Numbered from the stretch's first letter, positions 41,384 through 49,067 are shown. The stretch: DNA of 64,000 nucleotides from LMUY01 sp965199095 (GCA_965199095.1 CBDAQM010000007.1:1-64000), one strand, 5' to 3'. A program made the numbers and translations. Notes: a model not told the origin generated them from the letters alone.

Positions 41384-41724
41384 CCGAGGTGCACCCCGAC
41401 CACCCGTTTCCGCCCGGGCAGCATCCGGCGCGGCAGCCGAAACGCAAGGGCGCGGTGCAGATCGGCAACGTCGTGCCGATCCGCAAGCCGAAGCGCTCCG
41501 CCAGAGAGATCGCGGCCAGCACTGCGGCACGCAACGCGGCAGTGGAGCAGGAGACCACCGAGTGCCTCGCCCGACTCAACCGGCTCATGGACGCGAGGGT
41601 GGCCGCCTGTCGGGCGGAGGCTGCCGATCTGGCGCATGCCATGCCCGTGCAAGACCTTTACGACTGGCTGGCGATCGGGCGTGAGCTGGCCGGGCGGACC
41701 ACCGGCAGAGGGGGCGATCTATGA
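41380..41724 (+). CDS. Hypothetical protein (114 aa)
   Basis: Starts in an ATGA overlap with the previous gene after a gggagg site. The first 50 residues are Pro/Lys/Arg-rich (FPPGQHPARQPKRKGAVQIG; RKPKRSAREIAASTAARNAA). The C-terminal half is helical with a coiled-coil tendency (TTECLARLNRLMDARVAACR; LYDWLAIGRELAGRTTGRG). No family recognised. Part of a four-gene coupled operon opposite the repressor. Confidence 0.55.
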   Translation: MTEVHPDHPFPPGQHPARQPKRKGAVQIGNVVPIRKPKRSAREIAASTAARNAAVEQETTECLARLNRLMDARVAACRAEAADLAHAMPVQDLYDWLAIGRELAGRTTGRGGDL

Positions 41725-42008
41725 CCCTCCGCCGCGACTTCCTCGCCTTCACGGCCGGCGCGATCGTGGCGCGGACCGTCCTGCCGATCGGGGCGATGGC
41801 GGAGCCGCTATCCCCGCGTGCCGAGTTGGAGGCGATGGCGAGGCGGGACGCCAACACGGCCAAGATGCTGGAGTGGTGGGACGGCGCCGATGAGCATGCG
41901 CGGGCGTGCTTCGTGCGGTTTCTTAAGAGGGTCCATCTCGGTGACACGGTAGAGCAGGCCGGGGAGTTGTTCCGGCTGGAGATGGCCGAGCCGGCGGTGT
42001 CCGCATGA
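41721..42008 (+). CDS. Small protein with a Tat-like N-terminus (95 aa)
   Basis: The first residues MTLRRDFLAFTAGAIVARTV combine a twin arginine (RRDFL) with a hydrophobic stretch and an AMA-like cleavage site near residue 27, which resembles a twin-arginine export signal. The remainder is helical and charged (SPRAELEAMARRDANTAKML; VEQAGELFRLEMAEPA). Export of a phage-element protein would be unusual; alternatively the N-terminus is just a membrane anchor. Confidence 0.5.
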   Translation: MTLRRDFLAFTAGAIVARTVLPIGAMAEPLSPRAELEAMARRDANTAKMLEWWDGADEHARACFVRFLKRVHLGDTVEQAGELFRLEMAEPAVSA

Positions 42009-42178
42009 CCGGCCGCATCGTCACCGTGGACTTCCACGATGCCACCTTGTTCGCCGTGGCAGGGCGAGTTGCCTATGGCGGTGGCGGCGTGATCCGCCCG
42101 TTCGTCTGGCCAGCGAACCCGGCCAAGCCGTGGAAGAAGCCGCCTGTCTGGCGACCAAAGCCGAAACCAAAGGACTGA
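42005..42178 (+). CDS. Short protein beginning like a phage antirepressor (57 aa)
   Basis: Fourth gene of the operon, ATGA overlap. GRIVTVDFHDATLFAVAG resembles the first strand pair of P22 antirepressor-like domains (x-V-T-V-D-F-H-x-x-x-L-x-A-V). The rest is Pro/Lys/Trp-rich (WPANPAKPWKKPPVWRPKPK) and unlike the family. It could be a truncated antirepressor or an unrelated small protein. Confidence 0.45.
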   Translation: MTGRIVTVDFHDATLFAVAGRVAYGGGGVIRPFVWPANPAKPWKKPPVWRPKPKPKD

Positions 42179-42235
42179 CACCTACCCCCGCCGGGCACGT
42201 CCTGGCGGGAGATTCATACTGGTGGCTTGGCCGGC

Positions 42236-42448
42236 CTACGCGCCCGCCTTCTTGTGGGCGGGCGCAATTGGCTGCTGACCACCGCCGTTCGAGCCCGCCT
42301 GCACTGCTGTGTCGGCAGCCGCTTCTTTCGCTGTCGTCGACCCCTGGTGAGCGAACGTCTCGAACCTCTTCACTCGGGCTGCCGCGACGTTAGCGTTCCC
42401 GCCCGCGATCTGCATCAAGTCTCGAAATAGGCCTGAGTCAGACGACAT
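42236..42448 (-). CDS. Small hypothetical protein coupled to the membrane-GAF gene (70 aa)
   Basis: The ATG at 42448 lies inside the end of the upstream minus-strand gene (11-bp overlap), so the two are translationally coupled. MSSDSGLFRDLMQIAGGNAN is followed by VAAARVKRFETFAHQGSTTA and a Gly/Gln-rich tail. No membrane segment and no recognisable family. It would act with the membrane-GAF protein if both are one system. Confidence 0.5.
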   Translation of the reverse strand: MSSDSGLFRDLMQIAGGNANVAAARVKRFETFAHQGSTTAKEAAADTAVQAGSNGGGQQPIAPAHKKAGA

Positions 42449-43541
42449 TTGAAAGCTCCTCATGATGATGAACAAGCTCACCGAGAATAAGACAGTGAGG
42501 CGACAGGGCCTTCCCAATAGCTTCTATACAGTCCGGGCCTCGACCTACAATGTCAATCTCGCTTGACTCGATATTAACTACTCCAATGAGTTCCTGGCCC
42601 CAAATTAATGGGATCGAAAGAACGCTGGAGTAGGATGCATTGCGGAAATACTCTGCCACTTGTTCTTTGATGCCGTCCGAGACACCTTCGCGAAACTCGA
42701 GCTTCTTGATATTGATGTGTGTCGCGGCGCGCTCTGTGACGCACGACGGAGCTCCCGGCAGAACGTGGAGACTTCGCGCGTCGCGTTCGATGGGAAGAGC
42801 AATCTCGAGTCTAACACCATCTTTGTAACGACGAAATGCTAATAACTTCTCGTATACCGTGCCATTTTCTAGGAACAGAGACTGCGACGTTCCTAGCTTA
42901 TCCGCAGGAACCAACACCATGTAGTTGGATTTCAGCTTAAGATCGTGCGTTTTCCCGCGCATGACCTGAATAGTGCTTTCAATTGCAGTCAGCGACTGGT
43001 CTATACCGGTATATAGAAGCTCTTTGTTGAACCCATCGCGAGCAACGGCACTATGCACGATCACCGTGGACACGACTGAGCCGAGCTCTCCCAGAGCTGA
43101 TAAAGGGTCAAGATTAGCCGCCAAATTTCGATCGGCCTCTTTGAGGGCTTCTTTATAGTAGGCAAAGCCATAAGCTATATAATCAAGTAAGAACTCGACG
43201 GATCTGCCTCGGAACTCTGGTTCGGTCTTCGCCCTGGATCTAACTGAGAAGAATATGAAGGTTCCCTGGAAGATGATTACTAACGCTGCGGTTGCTATAG
43301 CGCAGCCGACATAGGAGGCGGCCATGTAAGCCTTGGTTTCTATGGGGAGGTCTTTAGCGATCTGAGCCCAATCCCCGACGAACACAACTACAGCGCCGGT
43401 GACTACATAAAGGAGGTTCTTGACCCGGGGATTTTTTGATAGATCGCCGCCTTTGGCAGCATCCCCGTAACCAGAAACTCCGTAAAGCCATCCCATGGCT
43501 ATGCCGATCAGGCCGGAAATTACCAACAGCACATTAGTCAT
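42438..43541 (-). CDS. Membrane protein with C-terminal GAF-like domain; candidate accessory/defence cargo
   Basis: 367 residues. Three hydrophobic segments at about 1-22, 42-62 and 75-100 anchor the N-terminus. A helical linker (LDPLSALGELGSVVSTVIVH; LTAIESTIQVMRGKTHD) follows, then a GAF-like sensor at about 205-350 with ATHINIKKLEF, SVLSIPLIWGQELIGVVNIE and IEAIGKALSPHCLILGEL. The SIP.....LIGVVNIES core is typical of GAF domains that bind small molecules. No kinase, cyclase or nuclease domain is attached. Codons are more A/T-rich than in the rest of the element, and it sits at the attR end facing inward, where satellites often carry accessory genes. Function unknown. Confidence 0.65.
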   Translation of the reverse strand: MTNVLLVISGLIGIAMGWLYGVSGYGDAAKGGDLSKNPRVKNLLYVVTGAVVVFVGDWAQIAKDLPIETKAYMAASYVGCAIATAALVIIFQGTFIFFSVRSRAKTEPEFRGRSVEFLLDYIAYGFAYYKEALKEADRNLAANLDPLSALGELGSVVSTVIVHSAVARDGFNKELLYTGIDQSLTAIESTIQVMRGKTHDLKLKSNYMVLVPADKLGTSQSLFLENGTVYEKLLAFRRYKDGVRLEIALPIERDARSLHVLPGAPSCVTERAATHINIKKLEFREGVSDGIKEQVAEYFRNASYSSVLSIPLIWGQELIGVVNIESSEIDIVGRGPDCIEAIGKALSPHCLILGELVHHHEELSNVV

Positions 43542-43711
43542 CCCGCACTGCTAGCCGCAACCCTCACGGACAGCCTCCCTATATTGATTCGGACTGCCGG
43601 CGCCCGTTTCGGATGCGGATTAGACGCCCTACGCCCAACGCTGTCTATGCCCGTATATGGGCCGCATGTTGGACGCCCTGCCCGGGCAAACGCACTAACT
43701 TGTTGATATCG

Positions 43712-43760
43712 TTGGCGTCCCGTAGGGGATTCGAACCCCTGTTACCGCCGTGAGAGGGCG
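43712..43760. repeat. attR: 49-bp core within tRNA-Glu
   Basis: Identical to 27187-27235. This copy forms the 3' part of the intact tRNA-Glu gene, so integration preserves the tRNA. The 5' part of the tRNA and the chromosome lie to the right, the element to the left. Confidence 0.9.
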
Positions 43761-43788
43761 GTGTCCTAGGCCTCTAGACGAACAGGAC
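43713..43788 (-). tRNA. tRNA-Glu (anticodon CTC)
   Basis: 76 nt including encoded CCA. The acceptor stem pairs gtcctgt with acgggac (one G-U). The anticodon loop is ctCTCac between gcc and ggc stem arms, giving CUC for glutamate. The T-arm has ggggttcgaatcccc. It is the integration target of the element to its left and the first core-chromosome feature of the right-hand region. Confidence 0.9.
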
Positions 43789-43804
43789 GTGGCCGGGCGC
43801 TGCA

Positions 43805-43996
43805 TTAGGACGAACGCGGGGGCTTCGCAACCCTCTTTCCAGCACGCGACCCAGTAACGGCCGCAGACCGCCGGCCGCTGCGGCAGGCATCCGAACAGTA
43901 GCGCACGCTATCCCAATCGCGGGCCCATTTGCGCCGCCAGGCAAACGGACGCCCGCACGCAGCGCATATCTTCTGTGGCAAGTCCGCCTTGTTCAC
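43805..43996 (-). CDS. DUF2256-family small zinc-ribbon-like protein
   Basis: 63 residues with four cysteines in two pairs (KICAACGRPF and YCSDACRS) around the WRRKWARDWDSVRY core, the DUF2256 pattern. Function of the family is unknown; it probably binds zinc. The ATG overlaps the stop of the upstream membrane protein gene by 4 bp. Confidence 0.8.
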   Translation of the reverse strand: MNKADLPQKICAACGRPFAWRRKWARDWDSVRYCSDACRSGRRSAAVTGSRAGKRVAKPPRSS

Positions 43997-44268
43997 CGCG
44001 CCAGGCCGACCCGGCCGACAATCTGTCCCGACCGCGGATCCAGCAACACCACCCGGTCCGGTCCGCCCCCCTGAAGCAACACGGCCAAACGATCCCCCGC
44101 CGCAGCCATACCCAGCATGTGCGTCCCCGCCGGCTCATCAATCACGAGCGCCGCCTGCATTGGAGCCACCGAGAGGCGGCGGATCACAGTCACCGCCAAC
44201 ACCGCGACACCCAGCACGATCAGCACGCCCATCCCGATCACCGCGGCCAACATCGCCTTCATGCCCAT
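43993..44268 (-). CDS. Small membrane protein (DUF6476-like)
   Basis: 91 residues from ATG 44268, chosen because gaggtaaga immediately precedes it; a GTG at 44295 would add nine residues. One membrane helix (MLAAVIGMGVLIVLGVAVLA) is followed by a small domain with LGMAAAGDRLAVLLQGGGPD and VVLLDPRSGQIVGRV, a strand pattern like one blade of a propeller. It resembles the small membrane protein found next to rluD in many alphaproteobacteria. Divergent from rluD. Confidence 0.65.
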   Translation of the reverse strand: MGMKAMLAAVIGMGVLIVLGVAVLAVTVIRRLSVAPMQAALVIDEPAGTHMLGMAAAGDRLAVLLQGGGPDRVVLLDPRSGQIVGRVGLAR

Positions 44269-44309
44269 CTTACCTCGCTTCGCCGGGCCCGACACGCTAT
44301 GCCGCCACC

Positions 44310-45299
44310 ATGAGCGACTTGCCAGACGGCGCCTGGAGCCTCGTCGCCAGCGCGGCGGATACCGGGAGTCGGTTGGACCGGTTCCTCACGCAACGGATCG
44401 GCACGCTTTCGCGCTCCCGCGTCAAGGGCTTGATCGAACACGGCCACACCCAGGTGGAAGGCCGCGTCACGACGGACCCGGCGGCATCCGTGCAGGCCGG
44501 GTGGCGCTACGTCGTGCAGCCGCCCCCTGCCCTGCCCGCACGCCCAGCGCCGCAGGCCATCCCGCTGACCATCCTGTTTGAGGATGCGGATCTGCTGGTG
44601 TTGGACAAACCGGCCGGGCTGGTCGTGCATCCTGCACCAGGCAACCAGCACGGCACGCTGGTCAATGCGCTGCTGGCGCATTGCGGCGACAGCCTCGCCG
44701 GCATCGGCGGCGAAAAGCGGCCCGGCATCGTGCACCGGCTGGACAAGGACACATCCGGCGTGATGGTGGTCGCGAAGACCGATACTGCCATGGCGGGGTT
44801 GGCCCACGCCTTCGCCACCCGGGATCTGGAGCGCAGTTACCTCGCGCTCTGCTGGGGCATTCCCTCGCCTTCAACGGGGGAGATCGAAGGCGCGATCGGC
44901 CGGGACCCACGCGACCGCAAACGCATGGCAATGGTCGGGCGTGGCGGCAAGACGGCGCTCACGCATTATCGCGTCATTGCGGCCTGGGCCGCAGCGGTCG
45001 CCTTGGTGGAGTGCCGCTTGGCAACCGGGCGAACGCATCAAATCCGCGTCCACCTCGCCAGTTCCGGCCATCCGATCGTGGGGGACCCGCTTTATCTCCG
45101 CCGCCCGCCGGCCGCCGCCAAGCTGTTGCCCGACTTGGCGCGCACCGCACTGACAGCGTTCCCCCGGCAGGCGCTGCACGCTGCCGTGTTGGGCTTTCGC
45201 CATCCACGGACAGGCGCCAGCCTCCATTTCGCGACGCCCCCGCCACCTGACTTCCAGGTGCTCACCGAGGCGCTTGCCTCCACGCTGAAACCGTCATAG
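44310..45299 (+). CDS. rluD: RluA-family 23S rRNA pseudouridine synthase
   Basis: 329 residues. The N-terminal S4 RNA-binding domain (SRLDRFLTQRIGTLSRSRVK) is followed by the catalytic domain with LVLDKPAGLVVHPAPGN, the catalytic aspartate motif PGIVHRLDKDTSGVMVVAKT, and TGRTHQIRVHLASSGHPIVG. It isomerises uridines in helix 69 of 23S rRNA if it is RluD; RluC-type specificity cannot be excluded. The adjacent rpoH gene downstream supports RluD, since this pair is conserved in alphaproteobacteria. Confidence 0.85.
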   Translation: MSDLPDGAWSLVASAADTGSRLDRFLTQRIGTLSRSRVKGLIEHGHTQVEGRVTTDPAASVQAGWRYVVQPPPALPARPAPQAIPLTILFEDADLLVLDKPAGLVVHPAPGNQHGTLVNALLAHCGDSLAGIGGEKRPGIVHRLDKDTSGVMVVAKTDTAMAGLAHAFATRDLERSYLALCWGIPSPSTGEIEGAIGRDPRDRKRMAMVGRGGKTALTHYRVIAAWAAAVALVECRLATGRTHQIRVHLASSGHPIVGDPLYLRRPPAAAKLLPDLARTALTAFPRQALHAAVLGFRHPRTGASLHFATPPPPDFQVLTEALASTLKPS

Positions 45300-45310
45300 T
45301 TGCAATTCCG

Positions 45311-45339
45311 TTGACAGGACCAGTCTGGTCCTGTATCAC
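45311..45339 (+). promoter_or_regulatory. Putative rpoH promoter with a palindrome in the spacer
   Basis: TTGACA (45311-45316), a 17-bp spacer, and TATCAC (45334-45339) make a good housekeeping-type promoter about 170 bp before rpoH. The spacer region contains an 8-bp-arm inverted repeat, caggacca-gtc-tggtcctg, at 45315-45333, placed where a bound regulator would block RNA polymerase. The hairpin could alternatively be part of a terminator of rluD, but no T-run follows. Confidence 0.5.
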
Positions 45340-45510
45340 ACCATCGGATGCGGACACAGCGGCGCCATCCGAGTGATTGCTGCCTGATAAGGGGCAATCG
45401 CCAGGACGTGAGGAGCCATTACCGCATCAGCGCTTGGCCTGCACTGAAACTGAGATCACCCTTCGCCGTATTGGGTAGGTGTCCGGCAGTGCGGACAAAA
45501 GGAGTCCATC

Positions 45511-46401
45511 ATGGCTGCTGCTGTGATTAACGTTGCACCAGAAGGCAATCTGTCCCGCTACCTCCAGGAGATCCGCAAGTTTCCGATGCTTGCGCCGGAG
45601 GAAGAGTTGGCGTTGTCCCGCGCCTGGCGCGACACCGAGGATATGGAGGCGGCGCATAAGCTTGTCACCTCCCATCTGCGCCTCGTCGCAAAGATAGCCA
45701 TGGGTTATCGGGGCTACGGCCTGCCGGTCGGCGAGCTGATCAGCGAAGGCAATGTCGGCATGATGCAGGCGGTCAAACGATTCGACCCCGATCGCGGGTT
45801 CCGCCTGGCGACCTACGCCATGTGGTGGATCCGCGCCGCCATCCAGGAATACATCCTGCATAGCTGGTCCCTGGTGAAAATGGGCACCACCGCGGCGCAG
45901 AAGAAGCTCTTCTTCAACCTGCGCCGGTTGAAGGGCCAGATGCAGGCGATCGAGGACGGCGATTTGAAGCCGGAACACGTGGCGAAGATTTCCCGCGTGC
46001 TGCAGGTGCCGGAGCAAGACGTCGTCAGCATGAACCGCCGCCTAGCAGCGCCGGACCATAGCCTCAACGCGCCGGTCCGTGCCGATAGCGAGGGTGAGTG
46101 GCAGGACTGGCTCGTCGACGAGGCGCAGAGCCAGGAGGCTGAACTCGCCGACCGGGAAGAGCTGTCGGGCCGCAAGGCCCTGCTGGGCAACGCGCTGAAG
46201 ACGCTCAACGAGCGTGAGCGGCACATCTTGATCGAGCGTCGGCTGAAGGACAATCCGACCACCTTGGAGGAACTGTCCCAGCAATACTCGATCTCGCGGG
46301 AGCGGGTGCGTCAGATCGAAGTCCGGGCTTTTGAGAAGTTGCAGAAGTCGATGAAGCAGCAAGTGCTAGAACAACGGCTTGCCCTGCCGATTGCTGCGTG
46401 A
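45511..46401 (+). CDS. rpoH: RNA polymerase sigma factor RpoH (sigma-32)
   Basis: 296 residues. Region 1.2/2 (LSRYLQEIRKFPMLAPEEEL; VTSHLRLVAKIAMGYRGYGL), the core-binding and -10 helices GLPVGELISEGNVGMMQAVK and FRLATYAMWWIRAAIQEYIL, then the RpoH box TTAAQKKLFFNLRRLK, which distinguishes it from other group 3 sigma factors. Region 4 ends with QQYSISRERVRQIEVRAFEK. It directs transcription of heat-shock genes. aaggagtc before the ATG is a good ribosome site. A strong hairpin follows the stop. Confidence 0.95.
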   Translation: MAAAVINVAPEGNLSRYLQEIRKFPMLAPEEELALSRAWRDTEDMEAAHKLVTSHLRLVAKIAMGYRGYGLPVGELISEGNVGMMQAVKRFDPDRGFRLATYAMWWIRAAIQEYILHSWSLVKMGTTAAQKKLFFNLRRLKGQMQAIEDGDLKPEHVAKISRVLQVPEQDVVSMNRRLAAPDHSLNAPVRADSEGEWQDWLVDEAQSQEAELADREELSGRKALLGNALKTLNERERHILIERRLKDNPTTLEELSQQYSISRERVRQIEVRAFEKLQKSMKQQVLEQRLALPIAA

Positions 46402-46413
46402 GGGCTATGCAGT

Positions 46414-46445
46414 CAAACCCCTCTCGCCTCGCCGAGAGGGGTTTG
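46414..46445 (+). terminator. Rho-independent-type hairpin after rpoH
   Basis: A perfect 13-bp stem, caaacccctctcg (46414-46426) with cgagaggggtttg (46433-46445), and a 6-nt loop. There is no clear T-run after it on the plus strand, but the arm itself ends gttt. It lies between convergent rpoH and the ParA-like gene and may serve both. Confidence 0.7.
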
Positions 46446-46492
46446 GGCTGCTCGGACCAATGATGCAATAGGACGCGTAGCCTACTTCAGGT

Positions 46493-47368
46493 TTAGCGCG
46501 CAAACCAGTCGGCAATGGGCCGAACAGCCTCCATCGTCTTGGCACCCCACGCAACTTCAGCGCGGGCTTTTCGCACGGCGCGGATGTAATCGGCGCCCTG
46601 CAGGTTGGTCGACCGCAACATCTCCTGAGCGTTGGACACGAGACGGTCGATCCGCTGGAACACGACGCGACCGATGTCCGAAACCCCCAGCTTTTCGATC
46701 CGGATGATTTGGAAGCGATAGGCCTCGGTCTTCAACGTGCGGTCTAGAAACTCGCGCCATTCCGGTGCAGCGCCATCGAAGCGACCGAGATACTCCTGCT
46801 CGACCGCGAAAATTCGGACCTTCGGTCCCCATCCGATCCCCGCCTCGATGGCTGCGATCGCCGACTCGACAGAATCGGACGCGGTCGTGACCGGCACCAC
46901 GATACCCATCATCTCGCCGCCGTCGGGAAAGATTGGCCGGGGTTCGTCATCCAGGATGCGGCAGATTTCGGCGAAGATGTTTGCGCCGAGGTCAACCGCC
47001 ATGCCGCCTGACCCAAGCGCGAACAGCAAGTCATCCCAGGACGTTGCATTCGGATCATGCGCGATCTCCCGCGACGCCTCGAACGCATGGGCGTTACGGG
47101 CGTCGTAGTGGGTGACGCTCGCCAGCCCGTCCTCTTTGCGAAAGATGTTGCCCAGCCGGGGCTGCCGGTCATATTCGCGGACCGATACGGAGCGCATCAG
47201 CATCGGATAGCGGTCCAGCAGACTGACGATCACGGCGTTCGCCGTCGTCGTTTTGCCGCTGGACTTGTCGTTGGCGAAAATCAAGGTCTTGCGGGTGCTC
47301 GTTGGCCCATCGAGGGCTGGCGCTGCGCCCGGGGAGGCGTCGTGGGCTACGTCATCCGGCGGTACCAT
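46493..47368 (-). CDS. ParA/MinD-like P-loop ATPase
   Basis: 291 residues. A deviant Walker A, LIFANDKSSGKTTTANAVIV (K-x-x-x-G-K-T-T), is near residue 30. Walker B-like VVPVTTASDSVESAIAAIEA follows VDLGANIFAEICRIL, consistent with the ParA fold. The remainder (FAVEQEYLGRFDGAAPEWRE; RVVFQRIDRLVSNAQEMLRS) has no known partner domain. It resembles the TraL/MobD-type nucleotide-binding proteins found near transfer genes as much as partition ATPases. No parB, centromere repeats or transfer genes are adjacent. Confidence 0.6.
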   Translation of the reverse strand: MVPPDDVAHDASPGAAPALDGPTSTRKTLIFANDKSSGKTTTANAVIVSLLDRYPMLMRSVSVREYDRQPRLGNIFRKEDGLASVTHYDARNAHAFEASREIAHDPNATSWDDLLFALGSGGMAVDLGANIFAEICRILDDEPRPIFPDGGEMMGIVVPVTTASDSVESAIAAIEAGIGWGPKVRIFAVEQEYLGRFDGAAPEWREFLDRTLKTEAYRFQIIRIEKLGVSDIGRVVFQRIDRLVSNAQEMLRSTNLQGADYIRAVRKARAEVAWGAKTMEAVRPIADWFAR

Positions 47369-47490
47369 GGGCGCATCCTGTCAAAAGCGTGTTTATCCCC
47401 AGCTTCTAGCACAAGGCGATGCGATATCCAGTGCATGGGACGGGCTGACATGCTAGCCGGGCGGCTCACTCTCACGAGCGCCTGACCGCC

Positions 47491-48729
47491 ATGCCGACCA
47501 GCGACTTCCTGCACGAGGCCAAAGCCCGTGGTTTCGTCCATCAATGCACCGACTTGGCCGCCCTGGACGCAGCGTGTCGCGCCGGGCCAATTGGCGGCTA
47601 TGTCGGGTTCGACTGCACCGCCGACAGTCTGCATGTCGGCAGCCTGGTGCAGATCATGATGCTGCGCCTGCTGCAGCGACACGGCCATCGCGCGGTCGCG
47701 TTGATGGGCGGCGGCACGTCCCGCATCGGCGATCCATCCTTCCGCGACGAGGCAAGGGTGCTGCTGGACGACGGCCGGATCGCCGCCAACATGGCCGGCA
47801 TGCGCCGCTGCATCGAACCGTTCGTCCGCTTCGGTGACGACGGCGCCCGCATGCTGGACAATGCCGAGTGGCTGGACCGCCTCGGCTACATCGAATTGCT
47901 GCGAGAGGTCGGACCGCATTTCTCCATCAGCCGCATGCTGTCCTTCGACAGCGTGCGCACCCGGCTGGAACGCGAGCAGGGGCTGACATTCCTGGAATTC
48001 AATTACTCCATCCTGCAATCCTATGATTTCAGGGAGTTGCTGCGTCGTCACGATGTTGTCTTGCAGATTGGCGGCTCGGATCAGTGGGGCAACATCGTGT
48101 CCGGCGTGGAGTTGGTGCGGCGGACCGAGGCGCGCACCGTCTTTGGGCTGACGACGCCGCTGATCACGACGGCATCGGGCGCCAAGATGGGCAAGACGGC
48201 GTCCGGCGCCGTCTGGCTGTCCGCCGCTCGTCTGGCGCCGTATGAGTACTGGCAGTTCTGGCGCAATACGGAAGATGCCGATGTCGGCCGCTTCCTGCGC
48301 CTGTTCACCGACCTGCCGTTGGATGAGATTGACCGCCTGGCCACACTTGGCGGCGCGCAGATCAACGAAGCAAAGAAAATCCTGGCGACGGAAGCAACTG
48401 CGCTCGCCCATGGCCGGGACGCCGCCGAGTCGGCGGCCGACGCGGCGCGCTCCACCTTCGAGACGGGCATGGTCGCAGAGACGCTGCCAACCTATGACAT
48501 TTCCATTGACGTGCTTTCCGCCGGGATGCCGGTGTTCCGCCTTCTGGCCGAGAGTGGCCTCAGCAGCAGCCTGGGCGAGGCGCGCCGGCTCATCCGCGGC
48601 GGCGGCGCACGGGTGAACGACGTGGTGGTGGCGGACGAGGCGTCGGTCGTCACGGCCGGCGACTTCCGCAACGGTGGCCTAAAATTGTCCGCCGGGCGAA
48701 AGCAACACCGGCTGATCAAACTGGGCTAA
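47491..48729 (+). CDS. tyrS: Tyrosyl-tRNA synthetase
   Basis: 412 residues. Class I signature SLHVGSLVQIMMLRLLQRHG (HIGH-like), tyrosine pocket YVGFDCTADSLH and QIGGSDQWGNIVSGVELVRR, and KMGKT (the KMSKS loop, with Gly-Lys-Thr). The C-terminal S4 RNA-binding domain begins near GLSSSLGEARRLIRGGGARV. It charges tRNA-Tyr. The ATG at 47491 directly follows gagcgcctgacc; the ribosome site is weak. Confidence 0.9.
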   Translation: MPTSDFLHEAKARGFVHQCTDLAALDAACRAGPIGGYVGFDCTADSLHVGSLVQIMMLRLLQRHGHRAVALMGGGTSRIGDPSFRDEARVLLDDGRIAANMAGMRRCIEPFVRFGDDGARMLDNAEWLDRLGYIELLREVGPHFSISRMLSFDSVRTRLEREQGLTFLEFNYSILQSYDFRELLRRHDVVLQIGGSDQWGNIVSGVELVRRTEARTVFGLTTPLITTASGAKMGKTASGAVWLSAARLAPYEYWQFWRNTEDADVGRFLRLFTDLPLDEIDRLATLGGAQINEAKKILATEATALAHGRDAAESAADAARSTFETGMVAETLPTYDISIDVLSAGMPVFRLLAESGLSSSLGEARRLIRGGGARVNDVVVADEASVVTAGDFRNGGLKLSAGRKQHRLIKLG

Positions 48730-48806
48730 CGCGGTCGTTTCTGTTCCATCGCGAGCAACTTGACGCGCTGCGGGCAGTTACCGCATCAGCAAAGCAGGAG
48801 GATGCG

Positions 48807-49067
48807 GTGAGCATCATTGGTTGGATTGTATTTGGACTCATTGCTGGCTTCATCGCCAGCAAGATTGTGAACAAGCAAGGGGAGGGGTTGTTTCTCGACA
48901 TCATCCTCGGCATCGTGGGCGCTGTTATCGGTGGTTACCTGGTCTCGTTTTTCACCGGTGCGCCGTGGCAGAGCGGCTTCAACATCCCCAGCATGATCGT
49001 GGCGATCGTCGGCGCTGTCATCGTGCTGTTCATATACCACGCGGTCTTCGGACGACGGACCTACTGA
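48807..49067 (+). CDS. GlsB/YeaQ/YmgE-family stress-response membrane protein
   Basis: 86 residues with three membrane segments. The family pattern GWIVFGLIAGFIASKIVNKQ, GEGLFLDIILGIVGAVIGGY and NIPSMIVAIVGAVIVLFIYH is clear. GTG start with aggagg-type ribosome site (cagcaaagcaggaggatgcg) just upstream. Members are transglycosylase-associated proteins induced by stress or stationary phase; the exact role is unknown. Confidence 0.85.
   Translation: MSIIGWIVFGLIAGFIASKIVNKQGEGLFLDIILGIVGAVIGGYLVSFFTGAPWQSGFNIPSMIVAIVGAVIVLFIYHAVFGRRTY

Larger units (their letters stand above)
27187..43760. mobile_element. 16.6-kb integrative phage-satellite-like element in tRNA-Glu(CTC)
   Basis: A perfect 49-bp direct repeat, the 3' part of tRNA-Glu, bounds the element (27187-27235 and 43712-43760). 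Inside are: a tyrosine integrase next to attL; an excisionase-like HTH gene; primase-like and RepA-like replication genes beside short repeats; terminase small and large subunits; a tail assembly chaperone with -1 frameshift extension; an HK97-gp10-like protein; a tape measure; an XRE repressor with divergent operon; and a membrane-GAF gene at the attR end. No portal, protease, capsid, tail fibre, baseplate or lysis gene is recognisable. The size and gene set suggest a phage satellite or a reduced prophage. Confidence 0.8.

Noticed and set aside
27187..43760. Complete inducible prophage
   Set aside because: No recognisable portal, protease, capsid, tail tube, baseplate or lysis genes, and only 16.6 kb between att sites.
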